Shown here one piece after another: positions 8,869 to 16,410 of a stretch of 44,573 nucleotides of DNA (positions within the stretch are counted from its first letter, which is position 1; every line of letters begins with the position of its first letter). The position numbers were made by a program, and so were the translations under genes. Source of the stretch: an uncultured Acidobacteriota bacterium (GTDB lineage Bacteria; Acidobacteriota; UBA6911; CAINFC01); assembly GCA_903847975.1 (NCBI GenBank), contig CAINFC010000142.1:1-44573 (forward strand). Direction: 5' to 3'. The notes beneath the pieces are model-generated. The model did no database searches, was not told the DNA's origin, and saw only the letters and a program-made list of their open reading frames with translations.

Positions 8869-9612
8869 TCAGCTTCTCGGGCTCTGCAGCAGGTGGACCA
8901 TTTCCCGGACTGCCTGGTCGAGCCCCACCAGCGCTGCGCGGGCGATGATGTTATGCCCGATATTGAGCTCTTCGATTTCCGGCAGGGCGGCGATCGGACT
9001 TACGTTCCGGTAGGTCAGTCCGTGGCCGGCATAAACCGCCAGCCCGCATTCCACGCCCGCTCGCGCGGCGCGGACGATCCGCTCGAGCTCCTGAAGAAAA
9101 GACTCTCCTCGGAGGTGGAGGCCTTTGGGCACCGCTTCCGAATAGCTGGCCGTGTTCAGCTCGATGATTTTGGCCCCGAGTTCCGCGGCCTTGTGAACCT
9201 GCCCCTCCACCGGGTCAATGAACAGGCTGATGTCGATTCCCGCCGGCCGGGCGTGCCGGATGAAAGCGGCCACTTCGGCGGCCGTCGACAGCAGGTCCAG
9301 CCCTCCCTGGGTGGTAATTTCGTTGGGGCTTTCCGGAACCAGGGTGACCGTGTCGGGGCGGATCTCCAGGGCTGCCTGGAGCATGGCCTCGTTGGGGGCC
9401 ATTTCCATATTCAGGCGGGTGGTTATGGTTTCCCGCAGCCGGCGGGCATCGGAGTCCTGAATATGACGCCGGTCTCCCCGCAGGTGAATCGTGATTCCAT
9501 CCGCCCCGGCCAGTTCGGCGAGAATCGCCGCGGCGACCGGGTCCGGTTCGGGCGCCCGGCGTGCCTGGCGGATGGTGGCAATATGATCGATATTAACGCC
9601 CAATCGTGTCAT
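8869..9612 (-). CDS. pdxJ: pyridoxine 5'-phosphate synthase
   Basis: PdxJ condenses 3-amino-2-oxopropyl phosphate with deoxyxylulose phosphate to give pyridoxine phosphate. The 247-residue TIM barrel opens with LGVNIDHIATIRQAR and has the active-site strand TIHLRGDRRHI (H43, R45, H50), the TLVPE strand and the AGHGLTYRN loop near the C-terminus. In the strand, the usual LRED is LRGD, a small change beside the catalytic residues. The start overlaps the stop of the upstream glycosyltransferase by 4 bases (ATGA). A PdxA homologue at 15309 lies in a different operon and is probably not its pathway partner. Confidence 0.95.
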   Translation of the reverse strand: MTRLGVNIDHIATIRQARRAPEPDPVAAAILAELAGADGITIHLRGDRRHIQDSDARRLRETITTRLNMEMAPNEAMLQAALEIRPDTVTLVPESPNEITTQGGLDLLSTAAEVAAFIRHARPAGIDISLFIDPVEGQVHKAAELGAKIIELNTASYSEAVPKGLHLRGESFLQELERIVRAARAGVECGLAVYAGHGLTYRNVSPIAALPEIEELNIGHNIIARAALVGLDQAVREMVHLLQSPRS

Positions 9613-10493
9613 GGGTTTCCTCCTGTCGCATTTCGATTTAAGGGATCCGGGTCTTCCGTGGAGAACCGATACACCTTTTTCCAGGCATTCCTTCGAATTC
9701 GGGCAATTTCCTGCATCATCCGCAAGGCGTCCCCCAGAAAGTGGACCTTGGAGTCAGAACAGTGGGACCAGAGGGTCGGCGTTTCCAGTACGCGCAATCC
9801 CATGCGGCGGGCCAGGAAAAGAATTTCCACGTCAAAGGCAAATCCTTCCAGCTGCTGCTGCCGGAAGGCCGGGAGAAAATCCTTCCGCCCGAAGGCCTTG
9901 AAGCCGCACTGCGTGTCGTGAAAGGGGAGGCCGGTCAGCATCCGAACCAGCAGGTTGAAGAACTTCCCGCCGTATTCGCGAAAAAAAGGCTGATGAACCA
10001 CGATCCTGGCTCCCCGAATCGCACGGGAGGCAATGACGCCATGGTATTTCCCTTCCCGGATCGGGTCGATCAGCTTGGGCGCCTCCTCGATGGGTGCGGA
10101 TAAATCGCTGTCGGTGAAAAGTACGATCCGGCCGGCGGCGGACAGAAAGCCCTGCCGGACACTAAAGCCTTTTCCGCGGTTCGTGCCGTTGCGGATCAGT
10201 CTCATGGGTTGCCGGCATCCGCATGTCTCGAAGTAATTCTGAACCAGGGAGGCAGTGCCATCCCGGGATCCGTCGTCGACGACCAGGATTTCCCATGAGA
10301 AATAGGTGGATTCCGCGAAGTGGCGGATGCGCTCCAGCGTGGGCACGATCCGGCGCGCCTCGTTGAACGCGGGAATCACGAAGCTGACTTCGCACTCCTC
10401 GGGCGCGACGGAAGCCAGGGAGCCGGTGGGTGCCTTTTTTTGGCTGTCCTTATTTTGGGTGTCCTGAGGCTTATCCTGAGGCTTATTGGGCAT
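9609..10493 (-). CDS. family 2 glycosyltransferase, dolichyl-phosphate glucosyltransferase-like
   Basis: This 294-residue GT-A enzyme has VSFVIPAFNEARRI at residue 36 onward, VVDDGSRDGT, NRGKGFSVRQG, the metal-binding FTDSDLSAP and FHDTQCGFKAF. These segments are typical of the dolichyl/polyprenyl-phosphate beta-glucosyltransferase (Alg5-like) branch of GT2. No C-terminal membrane helices are seen. It probably transfers a sugar from a nucleotide donor to a polyprenyl phosphate or glycolipid. The first 30 residues are a polar, low-complexity tail (KPQDKPQDTQNKD) encoded by intergenic-type repeats, not by family sequence. It lies 21 bases after the DsbA-like gene and overlaps pdxJ by 4 bases. 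Confidence 0.88.
   Translation of the reverse strand: MPNKPQDKPQDTQNKDSQKKAPTGSLASVAPEECEVSFVIPAFNEARRIVPTLERIRHFAESTYFSWEILVVDDGSRDGTASLVQNYFETCGCRQPMRLIRNGTNRGKGFSVRQGFLSAAGRIVLFTDSDLSAPIEEAPKLIDPIREGKYHGVIASRAIRGARIVVHQPFFREYGGKFFNLLVRMLTGLPFHDTQCGFKAFGRKDFLPAFRQQQLEGFAFDVEILFLARRMGLRVLETPTLWSHCSDSKVHFLGDALRMMQEIARIRRNAWKKVYRFSTEDPDPLNRNATGGNP
10442..10486. repeat. GGGTGTCC-type repeat cluster inside the glycosyltransferase start
   Basis: On the plus strand this holds GGCTGTCCTTATT (10442-10454), GGGTGTCC (10457-10464) and a 12-bp tandem duplication, CCTGAGGCTTAT (10463-10474 and 10475-10486). The GTGTCCTTATT motif is the same as that repeated at 12421-12477. The tandem duplication encodes the KPQD-KPQD tail of the glycosyltransferase. 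Confidence 0.7.
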
Positions 10494-10514
10494 GGCGAGG
10501 AAAGGACGGAGGAT

Positions 10515-12104
10515 CTATTGGGTGGACGGCCTGGCCGGAGCGGTTGCCGCCGGCTTGGCGGCTGCCGCCAGTTCCCGGTCGATCGCCTGCTTGAAGCCGT
10601 CGAGGGAAAGGATTTCCAGCTTCCTTCCGTTGATGTAAAAGGAGGGCGTGGAGGTCAGCCCCACCCGCTTGGCTTCTTCGATATCCTCTTCGATGATCCG
10701 GTCGTACCGGTTGGCGGCCAGATCCGCTTTGAGGCGGGCAATATCCATCCCCACCGCCTGGGCGAAGCGGATCAAATTGGGCTCGCTCAGGTCCTGCTGG
10801 TTTTGATAAAGCAAGGCGGTATACTCGAAGTATTTCCCCTGAGTGAACGCGCTTTGGGCTGCCTGGGCCGCCTTGCGGGCATAGGTGTGCCCGATGATCG
10901 GAAATTCCCGGGCCACCAGGCGGACCTTGGACCCGTAAAGCTCGAGAATCTGCTTGATGACCGGCTGTATCCGGGCGCAGAACGGGCATTCGTAGTCCGA
11001 AAACTCGACGATGGTCACCGGAGCGGTGGCCGGCCCCTTCGCGGGTCTGCCCTGGGTGCCAACCTTGTAGACCGGCTCGATGATGCCGGGCAGCGAATAC
11101 TGGATGGTGGCCCGTTTGGAGAAATCCAGGAACAGGCGCTGCTCCTGCTGCCGGAGAGCATCCTGGCGGAGGTAGTTGGCGATATTCCCCCGGACCTGTT
11201 CGAGCGGCTGGGGGATCTGGGCACGGTTGTCGTTGTAAAACTTTTCCACCTGCTCGGAGGTAGCCATGGGAGCCTTGTCCAGAATCTCCTGGTTGACCAG
11301 TACCTGCGGGGTCAGGTTGCGGCGGGCGGCCTCGCCTTCCAGCATGATCAGGAAAACCCTGCGATCCACGGCCTGCTTGCGCAAATCAAAAATCTGCTTC
11401 TTGATGTCGTAGAGCTGCGATTTGAGGAATTCATCGAGATCCATGCGGCGGATGGGTTCTTCATCGAGCACGGCCAGCACCCGCTGTCCTTCGGCGTCGG
11501 CGGTGTTGGCGTTGCTAATCAGCGTCAGCCGGTGGTTTTTCTTCAAGCTTTCCGCCAGGGCCTTGGTTTCCTCCTGCCGCTTCTGATCCTTCAGCAGGGC
11601 ACTCACTCTCTGGCGGTAGGCGGGCACGGTCTTGTCCGCAGGGTTTTGCGGCGGATTCTTGGCATTCCAGGCGTCGATTTCCGCTTCGGTGGCTTCCTTC
11701 AGTTTGGGGTCCACGTTGCGGCTAAGAAAATCCAGGCGGCTGAGGCCGGCCTTTTTGGCCTCCTTGTCAATGATCCGGGACTGGATAAGCATGTCCAGTC
11801 CCTGGATCCGCAAGTCCTTCATTTTCTGCAGCAGGGGATCGATCTGGGGTGCCAGCAGGGCTTTGAATTCCGTATCGTACACCTTGACGCCGTTTACGGT
11901 GGCCCACAGCTGGGGTCCGGAGGGAGGAGGAACGTCACATCCGCAGTCTTCCTGGGTGGGTGTCGCCGGCTTGTTTCCGGAAGGGATGGCCTGCGGAATG
12001 ATTGGAGCTGCCGGCAGGCTTGTTACTGCCAGCAGGAGCTGCAGGCAAAGCCGGGGGATTCCGGTGCGCCGGGGCAAACAGAACAAATTCGAGATTCTTT
12101 TCAT
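10515..12104 (-). CDS. exported SurA-like/DsbA-like thioredoxin-fold protein
   Basis: The start chosen is the ATG at 12104 (AAGGG 6 bases upstream); a TTG two codons earlier is less likely. The 529-residue product begins with an export signal (LCLQLLLAVTSLPAAP). It continues with a long helical region like SurA N-domains (VNGVKVYDTEFKALL ... LLQKMKDLRIQGLDMLIQSRIIDKEAK) and a second set of helices. It ends with a DsbA/DsbG-type thioredoxin domain (PF13462-like) from about residue 350, with FSDYECPFC giving C373-P-F-C376, and the cis-Pro loop TSTPSFYING. It should act as a periplasmic thiol oxidase or disulfide isomerase, with the N-terminal part holding unfolded clients. No peptidyl-prolyl isomerase domain is visible. 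Confidence 0.87.
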   Translation of the reverse strand: MKRISNLFCLPRRTGIPRLCLQLLLAVTSLPAAPIIPQAIPSGNKPATPTQEDCGCDVPPPSGPQLWATVNGVKVYDTEFKALLAPQIDPLLQKMKDLRIQGLDMLIQSRIIDKEAKKAGLSRLDFLSRNVDPKLKEATEAEIDAWNAKNPPQNPADKTVPAYRQRVSALLKDQKRQEETKALAESLKKNHRLTLISNANTADAEGQRVLAVLDEEPIRRMDLDEFLKSQLYDIKKQIFDLRKQAVDRRVFLIMLEGEAARRNLTPQVLVNQEILDKAPMATSEQVEKFYNDNRAQIPQPLEQVRGNIANYLRQDALRQQEQRLFLDFSKRATIQYSLPGIIEPVYKVGTQGRPAKGPATAPVTIVEFSDYECPFCARIQPVIKQILELYGSKVRLVAREFPIIGHTYARKAAQAAQSAFTQGKYFEYTALLYQNQQDLSEPNLIRFAQAVGMDIARLKADLAANRYDRIIEEDIEEAKRVGLTSTPSFYINGRKLEILSLDGFKQAIDRELAAAAKPAATAPARPSTQ

Positions 12105-12154
12105 TCTCAACCCTTAAATAATTGCGGTTTTAAACCATTCCCTCATCCGGTTTG

Positions 12155-12252
12155 TGGCGGAGGTGTGTGGGAATCGAACCCACCGGGGACTACTCCCGTA
12201 GCCCCCCACTGGATTTGAAGTCCAGGCGGGACACCAGCCCCAATGCACCTCC
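12155..12252 (-). tRNA. selC: selenocysteine tRNA (anticodon UCA)
   Basis: On the minus strand this starts GGAGGTG and ends CACCTCCG followed by encoded CCA (98 nt with CCA, 95 without). The anticodon arm is CCTGGACTTCAAATCCAG, with anticodon TCA, nearly identical to the E. coli SelC arm. The long variable arm (about GGGGGCTACGGGAGTAGTCCCC), the T-arm GTGGGTTCGATTCCCAC and discriminator G73 are all tRNA-Sec features. The eighth acceptor pair would be a C-A mismatch. It carries Sec to UGA codons with SelB. No selA, selB or selD is in the window. Confidence 0.95.
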
Positions 12253-12270
12253 GCACCGGGTGAACTCCAA

Positions 12271-12279
12271 AGTATAACA
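12271..12279 (-). promoter_or_regulatory. extended -10 promoter element for tRNA-Sec
   Basis: The minus strand reads TGTTATACT, which matches an extended -10 (TGnTATAAT) with one change. It ends about 18 bases before the tRNA 5' end, so transcription would start near 12264. No convincing -35 is seen. This would let the tRNA be made separately from glcDF. Inferred from sequence only. Confidence 0.45.
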
Positions 12280-12302
12280 TTGTCCAGGCGGCTATGGAAA
12301 CC

Positions 12303-12477
12303 AAACACTGGGACACAAACACTGGGACATCCACTTAAGCAAACACTGGGACATCCACTTAAGAAACCAAAACAACACTGGGACATCCACTTAAGGCTCC
12401 ATCGGATCTTTCAGCGATCCATGGGTGTCCTTATTCGTTGTTATGGGTGTCCTTATTCGTTTGTCCTTATTCGTTTG
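12303..12477. repeat. repeat cluster between tRNA-Sec and glcF
   Basis: Three near-identical units, AACACTGGGACATCCACTTA plus AG, lie at 12318-12339, 12342-12363 and 12374-12395, after a partial one at 12303-12316. In opposite orientation, TGGGTGTCCTTATTCGTT occurs at 12422-12439 and 12444-12461, and TGTCCTTATTCGTTTG recurs in tandem at 12448-12463 and 12462-12477. The last copy includes the glcF stop codon. Unit spacing is irregular and there are no spacers of equal length. These are members of the GGGACA(T/C)CC family seen in five other places in the window. Confidence 0.85.
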
Positions 12478-13723
12478 CCAGCACTTCCAGGGTATGCATT
12501 ACTCGCATGGCAGAGCCCTGCTGCTTGAGTCCGTCGCTGAGCTGCATCATGCAACCGGGACATCCACTAACAACAGCCTGTGCGCCGGTCCTTAGAATAG
12601 CGGCGGTTTTCCCCCGGTTGATCCCCATGGAAGTTTCGTAATGATGAACATTAAAAGTGCCGCCGAGGCCACAGCAGCGGTCGGCACCCTCCATTTCCAC
12701 CAACTTTACTCCCGGTGCATGCTTCAGAAGATCCCGCGGATCCTTTGTCACTCCCCGGGCCCGCAGATGACAAGGGTCATGATAGGTCACGGCAAGGGGC
12801 TCGCCTGAACCGGATCCCCGGGGCTGCCAACCCAGCCGGGTGAGGAGTGTGCTGGCATCCAGAGTCTTTCCTGCGATGTGCTCCGCCTGGCCCTGCAGTT
12901 CCGGAAAAGCCTTTCCCAGGACAGCGGGGTAGAACTTATGGAGAGCTCCGCCACAGCTGGCGCAGGCGCTGACCACAAAGTCGGCAGAAAAAGACCCCAG
13001 TGCCGCAAGGTTCTTTTCTGCCAGCCGGCGGCTGGTTTCCAGATCGCCTCCAGAGAGGGCAGGGAGCCCGCAGCATTGCTGACCCTTGGGAATAAAGATC
13101 GTACAGCCCATACCTTGCAGCAGGGCAAGAAGGGCTTCGCCGATCTGCGGGTACACAAAATTGTTCATGCAGCCGACAAAAAAGACGACAGAGGGTGCGC
13201 CAGGTTTTCCAGGTAGAACCTCCGGGCAGCTTGAAAGAAAAGGCTTGGATGCCAAGGGCGGTATGTGGCGGTTGTTCCCCAGGAAGGGTACAGGAAACCG
13301 GAGGCGTAGCCCGGAGGTGGCTGGAATCTTCCGGAAGACCAGGGGTGATAATAAGTAAGCTATGGCAGCCCCCAGCCTCATCCCTCGAGGGAAGCGGAGC
13401 ACGGTGGAAACCGCTCGAGCCAGAAAAGGAAGGCCACGCTTCTCCGCCAGAGCTTCCCGGGCACCAATCACGATTTCATCGGTGGCCACTTCGTTGGGAC
13501 AGTTCATGGTGCAGTTCCCGCAAAGCAGGCAGTTGGCCATGATCTCGCGCGTCAAACCATCCCACGGCAGATCCTGGTGGAGGAGATGCTGTGCAACGGC
13601 GATTTTACCCCGAGCTACGGCCGGTTCCCTTCCTGTCTCCAGGAAGGCCGGGCAGTAAGCACGGCAGGCTCCGCACCGGACACATTTCTTCATCTCCTTT
13701 TCCAGCCGACGCAGGGAGTCCAC
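12467..13723 (-). CDS. glcF: glycolate/2-hydroxyacid oxidase iron-sulfur subunit
   Basis: This 418-residue subunit has two 4Fe-4S ferredoxin motifs (C14, C17, C20, C24 and C65, C68, C71, C75). Two CCG domains follow (VVFFVGCMNN ... QQCCGLPALSGG; CHLRARGV ... DRCCGLGGTF; GCPGCMMQL). It passes electrons from the FAD subunit to the quinone pool or another carrier. It starts at GTG 13723; its ribosome site GAGGT overlaps the glcD stop (GAGGTAAGCCCGTG), so the pair is tightly coupled. The C-terminus ends in LANE, whose codons form part of the downstream repeat array. A D-lactate dehydrogenase iron-sulfur subunit is the main alternative. Confidence 0.88.
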   Translation of the reverse strand: MDSLRRLEKEMKKCVRCGACRAYCPAFLETGREPAVARGKIAVAQHLLHQDLPWDGLTREIMANCLLCGNCTMNCPNEVATDEIVIGAREALAEKRGLPFLARAVSTVLRFPRGMRLGAAIAYLLSPLVFRKIPATSGLRLRFPVPFLGNNRHIPPLASKPFLSSCPEVLPGKPGAPSVVFFVGCMNNFVYPQIGEALLALLQGMGCTIFIPKGQQCCGLPALSGGDLETSRRLAEKNLAALGSFSADFVVSACASCGGALHKFYPAVLGKAFPELQGQAEHIAGKTLDASTLLTRLGWQPRGSGSGEPLAVTYHDPCHLRARGVTKDPRDLLKHAPGVKLVEMEGADRCCGLGGTFNVHHYETSMGINRGKTAAILRTGAQAVVSGCPGCMMQLSDGLKQQGSAMRVMHTLEVLANE

Positions 13724-13727
13724 GGGC

Positions 13728-15143
13728 TTACCTCAAGGAAGGGGGAAAAGGGGCCGCTTCATTGGCTTCGGGAAAAATCTTCCCCGGATTCAGGATATTA
13801 TGTGGATCAAAAGCCCGCTTGATCGTTTTCATGAGGGCCATCTGTTCCGGGCCCATTTCCATGGCCAGGAAGGGCTGCTTGGCAAGACCAATACCGTGTT
13901 CTCCGGAAAGCGTCCCTCCGGCGTTCAGGGTCGCGCGGAATATTTCGCGGATCGCTTCCTGTGCTTTCTGCTCCATGCCGATAACCTGCTTGTCTATCAT
14001 GATGTTGACATGGATATTCCCATCCCCGGCATGGCCGAAATTGACGATTGGGACGTCATATTTTTTCTGAACTGCTTCGATTTGGCGGAGGATTTCAGGG
14101 ATCTTGCTGCGTGGCACGACGATATCTTCGTTGTACTTGTCCGGGTTGACGTCGCGCAGCGAGGGAGACACCGACCGGCGCACCTTCCAGATCTGCTCCG
14201 CCTCGGGGGCATCGCGTGCCACTCGGAATTCAACCAGATCCAAAGGGGAGATCAACGCACGGATCTGCTCCGATTGTTTTTCGATCAGGTCGCGGTCGCC
14301 GTCCACCTCGATAATCAGCAGGGCCCGGGCCGTCGAAGGAATTCCCAGATGAAAGCGGCGCTCAACGCATTGGATGGTGGGGTGGTCCATGAATTCCAGT
14401 GTGGTGGGAATAATTTTCCCCCGGATAATGGTGGAAACCGCTTTGGCCGCACCGTCGATGGAGCCGAAAATTGCCAGGATCGTCTTTTTAGCCTCGGGGA
14501 GGGGCAGCAGCCGGAAAATGATCTTGGTGATGATTCCGAGCGTCCCTTCACTTCCGCACATCAGCTTGGTGAGGTCATACCCGACAACCCCCTTGTAGGT
14601 TTCGCCCCCGGTACGGATGATATCCCCGTTGGGCAGAACCACCTCCAGGCCCATCACGAAATCCTTGGTGACGCCGTATTTCACGGCGCGCGGGCCGCCG
14701 GCGCACTCGGCCACGTTGCCTCCCAGGGTGGAAAACTTGAGAGAGGCAGGATCGGGCGGGTAGAAGAGGCCCAGTTTTTCGACTTCCTGCTGGAATTTTT
14801 CGGTGACTACTCCAGGTTCCACTTCGGCCACCAGGTTGTCGGTATCAATGCGCAGGATGCGGTTCATGCGCGTGGTCACCAGGACCACCCCCCCCCCTTT
14901 GGGAAGGGATCCGCCGGTAAAGCCGCTTCCGGCTCCGCGAGGAAACACTGGAAATTTTTCCGCGTTGGCAAGCCGGAGAATGGCGGCTACTTCCCCGGGG
15001 TCCGCAGGGTGGACCACGGCGTCGGGGAGGAATTCCATCTGGGTGGCGTCATAGCCGTAACAAACCAGATCCTGCCGTGCCGTAAGGAGGTTTGCCTGAC
15101 CTACAATCCCGATCAGTTTTTCAATGGTTCCTTTGTTCAGCAT
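13728..15143 (-). CDS. glcD: FAD-linked glycolate/D-lactate oxidase subunit
   Basis: This 471-residue protein is of the FAD-binding type 4 (PCMH/VAO) family. It has VFPRGAGSGFTGGSLP and DPASLKFSTLGGNVAECAGGPRAVKYG for FAD binding, YDLTKLMCGSEGTLGI, and the C-terminal NFGHAGDGNIHVN and SGEHGIGLAK active-site segments. It oxidises glycolate, D-lactate or a related 2-hydroxyacid, giving electrons to GlcF. The start at 15143 (MLNKGTIEKL) is the family start; further in-frame sequence upstream crosses the promoter region and the pdxA gene and is not used. Its divergent neighbour is a sugar-acid operon, which suggests a 2-hydroxyacid from that pathway as substrate. Confidence 0.9.
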   Translation of the reverse strand: MLNKGTIEKLIGIVGQANLLTARQDLVCYGYDATQMEFLPDAVVHPADPGEVAAILRLANAEKFPVFPRGAGSGFTGGSLPKGGGVVLVTTRMNRILRIDTDNLVAEVEPGVVTEKFQQEVEKLGLFYPPDPASLKFSTLGGNVAECAGGPRAVKYGVTKDFVMGLEVVLPNGDIIRTGGETYKGVVGYDLTKLMCGSEGTLGIITKIIFRLLPLPEAKKTILAIFGSIDGAAKAVSTIIRGKIIPTTLEFMDHPTIQCVERRFHLGIPSTARALLIIEVDGDRDLIEKQSEQIRALISPLDLVEFRVARDAPEAEQIWKVRRSVSPSLRDVNPDKYNEDIVVPRSKIPEILRQIEAVQKKYDVPIVNFGHAGDGNIHVNIMIDKQVIGMEQKAQEAIREIFRATLNAGGTLSGEHGIGLAKQPFLAMEMGPEQMALMKTIKRAFDPHNILNPGKIFPEANEAAPFPPSLR

Positions 15144-15308
15144 GCTTGTGTCCCAGGTAATCAATGCGGCAATAAATATTCCCTTTTTTAGTCCGGATAA
15201 AGTATGTATGCAGGGCGGAAATAATTCAAGAACCCCCAAATCATGAAAAAGAATTGAATGGTAGAATGATGGCAAAAATAGAATGGCGTTAAGTAAAGGG
15301 TGTTGGAA
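15144..15308. promoter_or_regulatory. divergent promoter region glcD / pdxA2
   Basis: These 165 AT-rich bases separate the divergent glcD and pdxA2 genes and must hold both promoters. TTGAAT (15254-15259) and TAGAAT (15279-15284) lie in the pdxA2 direction but with 19-base spacing, so the assignment is weak. AAAGGG (15295-15300) is the likely pdxA2 ribosome site. No clear operator is seen. Confidence 0.4.
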
Positions 15309-16403
15309 ATGCAGGATAAGTTTAAACCTCTGGTTGGGATTAGCATGGGGGATCCGGCGGGAATCGGGCCCGAGATTGTAGCCAAAACGGTGGCGGATCC
15401 GGCGGTTCAAGTGCTTTGCCGCCCGGTGGTGATCGGTGACGCCAAAGTCATGGAGCAGGCGATTCGTTTGGCGGGCGTCCCCTTGGAATGCCGCGTTGTT
15501 CGTTCCGTTTTGGACGCCTTCCCCAAAAGAGCCAAAAGGGACACCCATCATTTTGATGCTTGCCAGGAAAAAGTGGGTGTCCTTAATTTAATCGATCTTG
15601 AAAACGTGGACCTGCCCCAGGTGGCGGTCGGCCAGATTTCGGCTGCCGCTGGTCACGCCGCTTTTGAAGCCGTCAGGAAAACGATTGAGTTGGCTATGGC
15701 GGGTGAACTGGATGCAACTGTTACAGCTCCCATCCACAAGGAATCGATCAATCTGGCGGGACATGCCTTTGCCGGACACACCGAAATTTACGCTCACTAT
15801 ACAGGCAGCAAGGACGTAGCCATGATGTTGGTCTCCGGACCCCTGCGGGTGGTTCATGTCACCACCCATGTTTCCCTCCGCCAAGCCTGTGATTTGATTC
15901 GGAAGGAAAGGGTTTTCCGGGTGATCCGTTTGTTTCATGAAGCCCTCCAGCAACTGGGAATTGTGCACCCGCGTCTGGCTGTGGCCGGGTTGAACCCGCA
16001 CGCCGGGGATGGGGGGCTGTTCGGAGACGAAGAGATCCGGGAGATTGCCCCGGCGGTCGAGGAAGCGGTCAGGGAAGGGATTCGGGCAGAAGGTCCCCTA
16101 CCTCCCGACACGATTTTTTCCTTTCTGCGCGGCGGATACTATGACGGTTGCGTGGCAATGTATCACGACCAGGGTCATATCGCCTTTAAGATGGCAGAAT
16201 TCGAGTGGGATAACCAAAGCCAGGTTATGAAAAGTGTCCGGGGGATCAATGTCACTTTAGGGCTGCCCATCGTACGTGTCTCGGTGGACCACGGAACTGC
16301 CTTCCCGATTGCCGGGAAGGGAGTGGCCCGCCATGAAAGCATGGTGGAAGCAGTCGAATATGCCGTTACGCTGGCGCGAAGAAGAGCCCGCCGAAATTTG
16401 TGA
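15309..16403 (+). CDS. pdxA2: PdxA2-type 4-phosphotetronate dehydrogenase with repeat-derived insertion
   Basis: This 364-residue protein of the PdxA family has LVGISMGDPAGIGPEI at the N-terminus. Three metal ligands are visible: HAFAGHTE, LNPHAGDGGLFG and MYHDQGHIAFK. PdxA oxidises 4-phosphohydroxythreonine in B6 synthesis, but the DUF1537 kinase that follows 7 bases later defines the PdxA2 context: oxidation and decarboxylation of 4-phospho-D-threonate or -erythronate to dihydroxyacetone phosphate. ATG 15309 is preferred over GTG 15300 by ribosome-site spacing. Near residues 75-92 (KRAKRDTHHFDACQEKV), a segment bounded by an inverted GGGACACCCA / TGGGTGTCC pair interrupts the family pattern and looks like an in-frame repeat insertion. 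Confidence 0.85.
   Translation: MQDKFKPLVGISMGDPAGIGPEIVAKTVADPAVQVLCRPVVIGDAKVMEQAIRLAGVPLECRVVRSVLDAFPKRAKRDTHHFDACQEKVGVLNLIDLENVDLPQVAVGQISAAAGHAAFEAVRKTIELAMAGELDATVTAPIHKESINLAGHAFAGHTEIYAHYTGSKDVAMMLVSGPLRVVHVTTHVSLRQACDLIRKERVFRVIRLFHEALQQLGIVHPRLAVAGLNPHAGDGGLFGDEEIREIAPAVEEAVREGIRAEGPLPPDTIFSFLRGGYYDGCVAMYHDQGHIAFKMAEFEWDNQSQVMKSVRGINVTLGLPIVRVSVDHGTAFPIAGKGVARHESMVEAVEYAVTLARRRARRNL
15538..15585. repeat. inverted GGGACACCC repeat pair within pdxA2
   Basis: GGGACACCCA (15538-15547) and TGGGTGTCC (15574-15582, in the context AAAAAGTGGGTGTCCTTA) face each other 26 bases apart within the coding sequence. Both match the repeat core found in intergenic clusters at 12.3, 25.5 and 28.7 kb. 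The reading frame is kept. Confidence 0.75.
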
Positions 16404-16410
16404 GGAGCGG

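Noticed and set aside
12155-12252. tRNA-Leu or tRNA-Ser with long variable arm
   Set aside because: The anticodon is UCA in a CTTCAAA loop, and the anticodon arm, G73 and overall length match tRNA-Sec. A serine UGA-codon tRNA (UGA anticodon) does not fit.
15144-15551. A longer glcD with 136 extra N-terminal residues
   Set aside because: The in-frame extension crosses the divergent promoter region and overlaps pdxA2 on the other strand. The family start matches ATG 15143.
15309-16403. PdxA of vitamin B6 synthesis, paired with pdxJ
   Set aside because: pdxJ is in another operon on the other strand, and the direct coupling to a DUF1537 kinase points to PdxA2. A dual role cannot be excluded.
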